This document shows positions 6,224 to 12,964 of a DNA stretch of 12,964 bases, one piece after another (positions within the stretch are counted from its first letter, which is position 1; each line of letters begins with the position of its first letter). The notes beneath the pieces are model-generated. The model did no database searches, had not been told where the DNA came from, and saw only the letters and a list, made by a program, of their open reading frames with translations. A program made the position numbers and the translations under genes. The DNA comes from Ramlibacter sp. (lineage in GTDB: Bacteria; Pseudomonadota; Gammaproteobacteria; Burkholderiales; Burkholderiaceae_C), in contig JAQGMT010000239.1 of the NCBI GenBank assembly GCA_028292185.1, positions 1 through 12,964 on the forward strand. The letters are read 5' to 3'.

Positions 6224-7324
6224 ATGCCGCAGCATATTCCGCCGGTCTCCGGGCTCTCCACCCACGACACCACGCGCATCGACGACATCCGCATCCGCGC
6301 GGTGCGGCCGCTGATCACGCCGGCCTTGTTGCAGGAGTGGCTGCCGGCGAGTGACGTCGCCAGCCACCTGGTCGAGCGCAGCCGCGCGGACATCTCACGG
6401 GTGCTGCACGGCCACGACGACCGCCTGATCGTGGTGGTCGGCCCCTGCTCGATCCACGACCACGACGAGGCGATGGAATACGCCAGCCAGTTGCAGGCGA
6501 GCACCGACGACCTGGGCGGCGAGTTGCTGGTGGTGATGCGCGTGTACTTCGAAAAACCGAGAACCACGGTCGGCTGGAAAGGCTACATCAACGACCCGCA
6601 CATGAATGGCAGCTTCGCCATCAACGAAGGGCTCGAGCTGGCGCGCAAGCTGCTGCTCGACCTGGTGGCGCTGGGCATGCCGGTGGGCACGGAGTTCCTG
6701 GATCTGCTCAGCCCGCAATTCATCAGCGACCTGGTCAGCTGGGGCGCGATCGGCGCGCGCACCACGGAAAGCCAAAGCCATCGCCAGCTGGCGAGCGGGC
6801 TGTCATGCCCGGTCGGCTTCAAGAACGGCACCGATGGCGGCATTCAGGTCGCCGCCGATGCCATCCTCGCCGCGCGGGCCGAGCATTCGTTCATGGGCAT
6901 GACCAAGATGGGGCAGGCCGCGATCTTCGAGACCCGCGGCAACGACGACTGCCACGCGATCCTGCGTGGCGGCAAGCAACCGAATTACAGCGCCGCCGAC
7001 GTGCAGGGGGCCTGTGAACTGCTCAAGGCGGCCGGCCTGCGCGAGCAGGTGATGATCGACGTGTCTCACGCCAACAGCGCCAAGCAGTACCAGCGGCAGG
7101 TGGAAGTGGCGGGCGACGTGGCGCGCCAGATTGGCGGCGGCGACCGGCGCATCGTGGGCATCATGATCGAGAGCCACCTGCACGAAGGGCGGCAGAACAT
7201 CGTGGCCGGCCAGCCGCTGCAACGGGGCGTGTCGGTGACGGATGCTTGTATCGGGATGGAGCAGACGGTGCCGGTGCTCAGGCGCCTGGCGCAAAGCGTC
7301 CGCGCGCGGCGCACTGCCGCCTGA
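6224..7324 (+). CDS. 3-deoxy-7-phosphoheptulonate synthase, type I (AroF/G/H class)
   Basis: This 366-residue enzyme condenses phosphoenolpyruvate with erythrose 4-phosphate to DAHP, the committed step of the shikimate pathway. It aligns without gaps to E. coli AroG (as I recall it) over its core, offset by 14 residues. The metal ligands are all present: Cys75 (VGPCSIHD), His282 (SHANS), Glu316 (ESHLHEG) and Asp340 (VTDACIG). VYFEKPRTTVGWKG and GARTTESQSHR are also conserved. Several regulatory-site residues of AroG are kept (equivalents of Pro150, Leu175, Ser180, Phe209), but the position of AroG Ser211 is Gly225, as in tyrosine-sensitive enzymes (AroF, yeast Aro4). Tyr sensitivity is therefore my inference. 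It follows the aldolase-family gene by 12 bases; the ribosome binding site before the ATG is weak. Assignment to aroF, aroG or aroH by name is not safe. Confidence 0.96.
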   Translation: MPQHIPPVSGLSTHDTTRIDDIRIRAVRPLITPALLQEWLPASDVASHLVERSRADISRVLHGHDDRLIVVVGPCSIHDHDEAMEYASQLQASTDDLGGELLVVMRVYFEKPRTTVGWKGYINDPHMNGSFAINEGLELARKLLLDLVALGMPVGTEFLDLLSPQFISDLVSWGAIGARTTESQSHRQLASGLSCPVGFKNGTDGGIQVAADAILAARAEHSFMGMTKMGQAAIFETRGNDDCHAILRGGKQPNYSAADVQGACELLKAAGLREQVMIDVSHANSAKQYQRQVEVAGDVARQIGGGDRRIVGIMIESHLHEGRQNIVAGQPLQRGVSVTDACIGMEQTVPVLRRLAQSVRARRTAA

Positions 7325-7330
7325 GATCGG

Positions 7331-7356
7331 GCGGCGCCGGATTCACCGGGCGCCGC
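7331..7356. terminator. GC-rich hairpin between DAHP synthase gene and convergent small gene
   Basis: GCGGCGCC (7331-7338) pairs perfectly with GGCGCCGC (7349-7356) around a 10-base loop, six bases past the DAHP synthase stop. The stop of the convergent 65-residue gene lies at 7363. Its position suits a shared bidirectional 3' end. There is no T-tract on either side, so function as an intrinsic terminator is uncertain. Confidence 0.45.
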
Positions 7357-7362
7357 GCGGGC

Positions 7363-7560
7363 TCAATGCCGCGGGTTCTCGCGCTCGCTTTTCTTTTCCT
7401 TGTCGCCGTCGTCGCCGCGCTTGCGCAGCGCCTTCGACTGGTCCAGAAATTCCTGGAGGTGCGGCATGATGCTGTCGGCGCCTTCGCGCTCGCGCTTGAA
7501 GAAGGGCCACGCGTTATTACGCAGCCACTCCTTGTAGTTTTTTCCGGGTTTGTCTCTCAT
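7363..7560 (-). CDS. Small charged hypothetical protein (65 residues)
   Basis: This short open frame reads MRDKPGKNYKEWLRNNAWPF then FKREREGADSIMPHLQEFLD, with a Lys/Glu/Arg-rich, probably disordered end (KKSERENPRH). I judge it real because its composition is protein-like (two Trp, several aromatics, an amphipathic HLQEFLDQSKAL helix) and its codons favour G/C endings where possible. The frame is open further upstream, but those residues are Arg-rich and fall in the repeat-containing gap, so I start at the ATG at 7560. Only a weak AGGCC-like site precedes it. It has no signal peptide or membrane segment. I do not recognise a family. It converges on the DAHP synthase gene, with a GC hairpin between the stops. 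Confidence 0.55.
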   Translation of the reverse strand: MRDKPGKNYKEWLRNNAWPFFKREREGADSIMPHLQEFLDQSKALRKRGDDGDKEKKSERENPRH

Positions 7561-7625
7561 GGTGTTCAGGCCTGCGCAAGAGCGCGAGGCTGCATAGACT
7601 TTGCGCGGTTTCAAGCTCAACCGCT

Positions 7626-7664
7626 GTAGGTGCCGGCGAACTGATGAGGTAGGTCGGCACCTAC
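7626..7664. repeat. Perfect 10-bp inverted repeat, REP-like
   Basis: GTAGGTGCCG (7626-7635) and CGGCACCTAC (7655-7664) are exact reverse complements separated by 19 bases. The GTAGGTGCCG...CGGCACCTAC palindrome resembles short intergenic REP-type palindromes of many proteobacteria, but I see only one copy here, so dispersal in the genome is not shown. The left arm overlaps a longer-range repeat pairing with 7746-7754. Confidence 0.65.
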
Positions 7665-7672
7665 GCCCCTGA

Positions 7673-7693
7673 CGGCGCACGCTACGTGCGCCG
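7673..7693. repeat. Perfect 9-bp hairpin with 3-base loop
   Basis: CGGCGCACG (7673-7681), loop CTA, CGTGCGCCG (7685-7693) form an uninterrupted GC-rich stem eight bases after the preceding inverted repeat. It has no following T-run, so it is not a typical intrinsic terminator. It may be the second palindrome of a paired REP-like element, or part of a structured RNA. Confidence 0.65.
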
Positions 7694-7925
7694 ATCCGGA
7701 CAAGCAACCACGGGCGGCGCCTGACGCGATGCCTCTGCCTGCCGTCCTACAGCGCCTGCCCTTGGATGACCACACCGCTGAGCTTGCGGCGCCCCTACTG
7801 TGAGGCATCAAGGGGACCCATTGAAAGACAAACCATTCCTGCTCGCGCTGCTGGCCTCGCGCCGCAACGATTTCGCGCAGCAGCTACCGGGCGCGGCCGC
7901 CCGCCCAAGCCGATGCGCAAGCAGC

Positions 7926-8633
7926 ATGAGCCGTAGGTTTCTCAAGGTCCTGTGGCTGGCGGTGGCGGCTTGCGGGCTGACGCTGCAGCCCGCTTTCGCG
8001 GCGGACGAAGGCAGTACGCCGCCAGCGGCCACGTCGCCAGCGCCGGTGAGCGCCCGGGCGGCGAACTTCAGAGCGGAGGAGGCCTCGGAGCAAGCACGAC
8101 AGCTCGCCAACTGGGCGCTGGCGTCGCTCGACACCCGCGGACTTCCCTTCGTCATCGTCGACAAGAGCGCCGCCAAGGTGTTCGTGTTCGATCGCGAGGG
8201 CCAGCTGCTGGGCGCGTCTCCCGCACTGATCGGCTTGACGCTGGGCGACGACAGCGTCCCCGGGATCGGCCAACGGAAAATTTCGACCATCCTGCCGCAC
8301 GAACGAACCACGCCCGCGGGCCGGTTCGTCGCCTCACTGAACCCCAGCCTGCACGGCGACCAGATCCTGTGGGTGGACTATGACGGCGGCGTGGCGCTGC
8401 ATCGCGTGATCGAGATGCCCAAGGAGCGCCGGCTGCAGCGCCTGGCCAGCTCCAACCCGCGCGACCGCCGCATCACCTACGGCTGCATCAATGTGCCCTC
8501 GGCGTTTTTCGACGGCGTGGTACGAAGCACCTTCAAGTCGAGCAACGGAATCGTCTACGTCATGCCCGATTCCCGGCCGGTGGGCGAAGTGTTCGGCTCC
8601 TATCAGGCCGGAGAATCTCCAGCGGCGCGCTAA
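7926..8633 (+). CDS. Exported L,D-transpeptidase-like (YkuD family) protein
   Basis: This predicted 235-residue exported protein has a signal peptide at ~1-26 (MSRRFLKVLWLAVAACGLTL, then QPAFA, cleavage before Ala-Asp-Glu). A Pro/Ala-rich linker follows, then a YkuD-type catalytic domain from about residue 70. YkuD enzymes cross-link peptidoglycan or attach proteins to it using a cysteine. The likely nucleophile is Cys187 in ITYGCINVP, paired with His159 in VALHRVIE. The usual consensus has S-H-G-C-x-R/N; here it is T-Y-G-C-I-N, seen in a subset of the family. I chose the ATG at 7926 because it puts the signal peptide at the N-terminus; the frame is open back to 7800 and a TTG at 7821 with AAGGGG before it would add 35 residues. 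Its stop lies 9 bases from the convergent barrel-like gene. Confidence 0.82.
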   Translation: MSRRFLKVLWLAVAACGLTLQPAFAADEGSTPPAATSPAPVSARAANFRAEEASEQARQLANWALASLDTRGLPFVIVDKSAAKVFVFDREGQLLGASPALIGLTLGDDSVPGIGQRKISTILPHERTTPAGRFVASLNPSLHGDQILWVDYDGGVALHRVIEMPKERRLQRLASSNPRDRRITYGCINVPSAFFDGVVRSTFKSSNGIVYVMPDSRPVGEVFGSYQAGESPAAR

Positions 8634-8642
8634 CCCAGCGCT

Positions 8643-9293
8643 CTAGAACTGCAGCTTGGTTCCCAGCGAATACAAGGTCGCGCGGTCCCTGCGTCCGATC
8701 GATCCGTCCAACTGAATGTTCCTGGCGACATTGCCGCGCAGCCCCGCCTGCACGGTGGGCTTGCCGCCCTGGCTGAACCACTCGATGCTGGGCGTCACCG
8801 GCTTGAATTCGTGTTCGTACGCGATGCCCCGGGTCAGGATGGCCGCGCTGTTCTTCGCCTTTACCGCACCGAGGTTCACATGCACGTTGCCACGCTGTGC
8901 TCCCCGGCACGTCAGCAGCCCATTCACCCAGACGCTGTCGGGAGCGCGGCTTTCATGGGCCCACCCCGCCACCACCCCGGTGTTGCACCCCTTGGCCTGG
9001 TTGGGCGTGATGCGCCACTTGGCTTGCAGCTGGCTCAGATTGGCCGATGCGCTGGTGTCGCGCGCCAGCAGGGCGCCGAGCTCCAGGCCGTCGATGGGTG
9101 CATAGACGGGCGCGAGGTTGTACATCGTCGATCCGGGCTCGCGCGCAACCCACGCCTCGAGATGCCCGTGCCCGGCATCCTCGGTGTTCGTATCGTCCAC
9201 GGTGAGCGGCCGCCCGGCCGATGCCGGGATGGAGCACAGCGCGCAGATGCTCGCGAGCGCGAGGCGAACGGCGGCAAGGCGGTCCTGATTCAC
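8643..9293 (-). CDS. Small exported protein, outer-membrane beta-barrel-like
   Basis: This 216-residue protein has a signal peptide at 1-26 (MNQDRLAAVRLALASICALC then SIPASA, cleavage before Gly27). The mature start GRPLTVDDTNTEDAGHGHLE resembles the opening of transporter-like outer-membrane proteins related to the MetA-pathway phenol-degradation family; I offer this as likeness, not identity. Alternating polar/hydrophobic strands run through the rest, and it ends LYSLGTKLQF, with the terminal Phe typical of BAM-assembled outer-membrane proteins. Cys103 and Cys129 could pair as a disulfide. The size suits a barrel of about 8-10 strands. The start is GTG at 9291-9293 with no clear ribosome binding site. 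It converges on the L,D-transpeptidase gene and is divergent from the DMT permease gene. Substrate unknown. Confidence 0.72.
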   Translation of the reverse strand: MNQDRLAAVRLALASICALCSIPASAGRPLTVDDTNTEDAGHGHLEAWVAREPGSTMYNLAPVYAPIDGLELGALLARDTSASANLSQLQAKWRITPNQAKGCNTGVVAGWAHESRAPDSVWVNGLLTCRGAQRGNVHVNLGAVKAKNSAAILTRGIAYEHEFKPVTPSIEWFSQGGKPTVQAGLRGNVARNIQLDGSIGRRDRATLYSLGTKLQF

Positions 9294-9369
9294 TTGCGAT
9301 GAAGGCCGGTGGGCGCGGGCATGGCAGCCATGATCATGCCAGCAGAACTCGCGCGCCGCCCGCCTCCGC

Positions 9370-9390
9370 TATAGTGGTTCGCCAGGGGGA
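9370..9390 (+). promoter_or_regulatory. Possible -10 element and ribosome binding site for the DMT permease gene
   Basis: TATAGT (9370-9375) is a good -10 match in an otherwise GC-rich gap. AGGGGGA (9384-9390) lies 6 bases before the GTG at 9397 and is the strongest ribosome binding site near this gene. No clear -35 box is visible upstream. If TATAGT is used, transcription would start around 9382, giving a very short leader or nearly leaderless message for the GTG start. Confidence 0.35.
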
Positions 9391-9396
9391 TTCGCG

Positions 9397-10347
9397 GTGG
9401 GAGCTGAAGGGGAAGTGCAGCGCGCCAAGCGCCAGCGGCTGATGCGCCACGCCAGCGTAATGCAGTGGCGCGCCGGCCGCATGGACCCGACCTTGCGCGG
9501 CATGCTTTGGGCCGCGACGGCCGGCATCGTCTTCGTGATGCTCAATACGGTGATGCGGCAGCTGACGCTCGACCTGCATCCCTTCCAGACCCAGTTCCTG
9601 CGCTACCTCTTCGGCTGCCTGGTGATGCTGCCCTTCATCGCGCGCGCCGGCCTCGCGTCGTACCGGCCGCGCAACCTGGGCGGGCAGTTCGTGCGCGGCG
9701 CGGTGCACACCGTGGGCCTGGGCCTGTGGTTTGCGGCCATTCCGCACATCACCATCGCCGATACCACAGCCATCGGTTTCACCGTGCCGATCTTCATCAT
9801 GCTCGGCGCGGCCTGGGCGTTTGGCGAGCGGATGCGCTGGGAACGCTGGCTGGCGGCGCTGATCGGATTGGCGGGCGTGTTGATCGTGGTGGCGCCCAAG
9901 CTCGCGGGCAGCGCGGGCATCTACACGCTGGTGATGCTCGCGTCCTCGCCGGTGTTCGCGGCGTCCTACCTGCTCTCCAAGGGCTTGACGCGTTACGAGC
10001 GCGCCACGGTGATCGTGGTCTGGCAATCGATCACGGTCGCCATCTTCAGCATGCCCTTGGCGCTGTCGGTGTGGCAGATGCCGAGTACCACGCATTGGTT
10101 CGGCTTCGTGCTGTGCGGCATCATCGGCAGCCTCGGCCACTATTGCCTGACGCGCTCGTTCAGCGTCGCCGATATTTCGGCCACGCAATCGGTGAAGTTC
10201 CTGGACCTGGTGTGGGCCACGTTCATGGGATGGCTGGTGTTCGACGACCACCCCAGCCGCTCCACCCTGATCGGCGGCGTGGTGATCTGCGCCTCGACCT
10301 TGTGGATCGCGCGGCGTGAAGCGCGCACCCCAGCGCGCGTGGCGTAG
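9397..10347 (+). CDS. EamA/DMT-superfamily permease
   Basis: This inner-membrane permease of the drug/metabolite transporter superfamily has about ten predicted helices in two EamA repeats (residues ~35-160 and ~175-305). Recognisable parts are LRGMLWAATAGIVFVMLN (helix 1), the FQTQFLRYLFG stretch, TAIGFTVPIFIMLGAAW, GLAGVLIVVAPK closing the first repeat, and ATQSVKFLDLVWATFMGWLV with IGGVVICASTLWIARRE closing the second. I use the GTG at 9397 (316 residues) because of its ribosome binding site; starts at 9442 or at ATG 9481 (MDPTLRGMLW) would remove a basic N-terminal stretch of 15 or 28 residues and would suit the family equally well. Members export metabolites such as amino acids, or transport nucleotides or drugs; the substrate is unknown. 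It converges on the ABC exporter gene, 21 bases apart. Confidence 0.9.
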   Translation: MGAEGEVQRAKRQRLMRHASVMQWRAGRMDPTLRGMLWAATAGIVFVMLNTVMRQLTLDLHPFQTQFLRYLFGCLVMLPFIARAGLASYRPRNLGGQFVRGAVHTVGLGLWFAAIPHITIADTTAIGFTVPIFIMLGAAWAFGERMRWERWLAALIGLAGVLIVVAPKLAGSAGIYTLVMLASSPVFAASYLLSKGLTRYERATVIVVWQSITVAIFSMPLALSVWQMPSTTHWFGFVLCGIIGSLGHYCLTRSFSVADISATQSVKFLDLVWATFMGWLVFDDHPSRSTLIGGVVICASTLWIARREARTPARVA

Positions 10348-10368
10348 GCGCGGCGACGGTTCCCGAGC

Positions 10369-12123
<1,755 letters not shown>

Positions 12124-12179
12124 GGCTTGAGACCTTTGGGGAAGGCCGCCATCGTAGCCTGCACCCAGTCAGCCGGGCG

Positions 12180-12964
12180 TCAGCGCGAGGGGTTGGAGAT
12201 TCCGCTGGCGACGTGGCCCGAAGGCACGTGGCGCGCCGCGTGAGCGACGTGCCCGGTCTGGTCGTCGAAGAAAAAATCCGGCTCGAACTCGCGCAGGAAC
12301 TCGCCCTTGGGCAGGCCCCCCAGGAACATCGCCTCATCCACCCGGATGTCCCACGCCATCAGCGTGCGGATGGCCCGTTCGTGGGCGGGTGCGCTGCGGG
12401 CCGTGACCAGCGCGGTGCGGATTCGCATCGACGGATTGCCGGCGTGCTGCAGCCGATGCAAGGCGGCGAGCAGCGGCTTGAACGGGCCGCCGGGCAGAGG
12501 CTGGGCGGCTTTCCTCAGTTCGTGTTTCTGGAAGGCGTCGAGGCCCTCGCCTTGAAACACGCGCTCCGCCTCGTCGGAGAACAACACGGCGTCACCGTCG
12601 AACGCAATCCGCACTTCGCTCGGGTAGTTGCCGCCGGCCAGCACCGACTCCGTCAACACGCGCGCGGCAGGAAACCCCGCCGCGAGCGCTTCGCGCACGT
12701 CGTCCGCATTCGCCGACAGGAACAAGTGCGCACCCAGCGGACGCAGATAGCGAAACGGCGAGCGGCCTTGGGTGAATACGCCGCGCTGCAACTTGATGTG
12801 ATTGGCGTGGCCCGAGCGGAAGATGCGCATCCCGGAAACCGGATCGTTGCGCGACAGGATCACCACTTCCACGTGTTCCGCCGTGGTGTCGTTGAACGCG
12901 AGCAGTTTCTTGATCAGCGAAAACGCGATGCCCGGACGCGCCGGTTGGTCCAGCCGATCGAGTT
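12180..12964 (-). CDS. 5'-nucleotidase, cytosolic type (PF06189-like), 5' end cut by window edge
   Basis: About 260 C-terminal residues are present; the frame stays open to the right edge, so the start is missing. The first visible residues (LDRLDQPARPGIAFSLIKKL, then LAFNDTT) and the following VVILSRNDPVSGMRIFRS, IKLQRGVFTQGRSP and HLFLSANADDVREAL match the 5'-nucleotidase family that dephosphorylates nucleoside monophosphates. HAD-like elements follow: IAFDGDAVLFSDEAE, TALVTARSAPAHERA and DFFFDDQTGH, with acids placed for Mg binding. The GTG at 12872 is internal and not the real start. No signal peptide can be judged. The ABC exporter gene begins 56 bases downstream on the same strand, so co-transcription is possible. 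It may act in nucleotide salvage or overflow control, which is inference from the family. Confidence 0.9.
   Translation of the reverse strand, partial: LDRLDQPARPGIAFSLIKKLLAFNDTTAEHVEVVILSRNDPVSGMRIFRSGHANHIKLQRGVFTQGRSPFRYLRPLGAHLFLSANADDVREALAAGFPAARVLTESVLAGGNYPSEVRIAFDGDAVLFSDEAERVFQGEGLDAFQKHELRKAAQPLPGGPFKPLLAALHRLQHAGNPSMRIRTALVTARSAPAHERAIRTLMAWDIRVDEAMFLGGLPKGEFLREFEPDFFFDDQTGHVAHAARHVPSGHVASGISNPSR

Larger units (their letters stand above)
7561..7925. other. 365-base stretch without a convincing gene, holding inverted repeats
   Basis: This gap lies between two divergent genes: the 65-residue charged protein and the L,D-transpeptidase-like gene. The left half (7622-7754) is dominated by inverted repeats described separately. 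A 24-codon frame (7729-7803, MPLPAVLQRLPLDDHTAELA...) has no ribosome binding site or family support. The frame of the L,D-transpeptidase gene is open back to 7800, with a possible TTG start at 7821 after AAGGGG. No tRNA-like fold and no -35/-10 pair were recognised. Confidence 0.6.

Noticed and set aside
4667..6367. Minus-strand open frame of 566 codons, Pro/Glu/Val-rich in part
   Set aside because: It lies antisense to the Gly/Ser/Thr-rich protein, the aldolase-family gene and the start of DAHP synthase. Its composition is what the reverse complement of GC-rich coding DNA gives, and no family is visible in it.
7729..7803. 24-codon frame starting MPLPAVLQRLPL before the L,D-transpeptidase gene
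   Set aside because: It has no ribosome binding site and no family likeness, and lies partly within the outer inverted repeat. Chance is more likely than a leader peptide.
9334..10251. Minus-strand open frame of 305 codons, His/Arg/Gln-rich
   Set aside because: It is antisense to the EamA permease, with no domain and no plausible start region.

Overview
The window is GC-rich and tightly packed. Gene content and protein style (SbmA/YddA-type ABC exporter, PF06189-type 5'-nucleotidase, FKBP/VanZ/GST cluster, AroFGH-type DAHP synthase) suggest a betaproteobacterium of the order Burkholderiales, perhaps Comamonadaceae-like. That placement is inferred from recalled protein families, not from a search. 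I found no rRNA, tRNA, CRISPR array, insertion sequence, integrase or phage gene. Most of the window looks like ordinary chromosome.

Layout. Positions 1-900 (-) hold the N-terminal third of an RND efflux permease that runs off the left edge. Next is a metallophosphoesterase (1016-1750, -), divergent from a nucleotidyltransferase-fold protein (1933-2772, +). Positions 2786-3135 hold two gene remnants back to back: a Lys/Arg/Ala-rich C-terminal tail on the minus strand and the last ~80 residues of a cyclase-family enzyme on the plus strand. Both lack their 5' parts, as if one deletion removed the divergent start region of two neighbouring genes. Positions 3169-4639 (-) form a compact cluster reading FKBP prolyl isomerase, VanZ-like membrane protein, glutathione S-transferase. 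Divergent from it, at 4779-5321 (+), is an exported Gly/Ser/Thr-rich low-complexity protein followed by a hairpin.

Positions 5444-7324 (+) carry a class II aldolase/adducin-family protein and, 12 bases on, a type I DAHP synthase (first step of aromatic amino acid synthesis). A 65-residue charged protein (7363-7560, -) converges on it. The stretch 7561-7925 has no convincing gene but contains nested inverted repeats. It leads into an exported L,D-transpeptidase-like protein (7926-8633, +), which converges on a small exported outer-membrane-barrel-like protein (8643-9293, -). Then come an EamA/DMT-family permease (9397-10347, +), a convergent SbmA/YddA-type ABC exporter (10369-12123, -), and a 5'-nucleotidase (12180-12964, -) that runs off the right edge.

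How the genes work together. Several products act at the envelope: RND pump, ABC exporter, DMT permease, L,D-transpeptidase, periplasmic FKBP and the barrel-like protein. The rest are housekeeping or small-molecule enzymes. I see no single dedicated multi-gene system. The points most worth following are the double-remnant junction, the nested inverted repeats, the Gly/Ser/Thr-rich exported protein, and the divergent phosphoesterase/nucleotidyltransferase pair.
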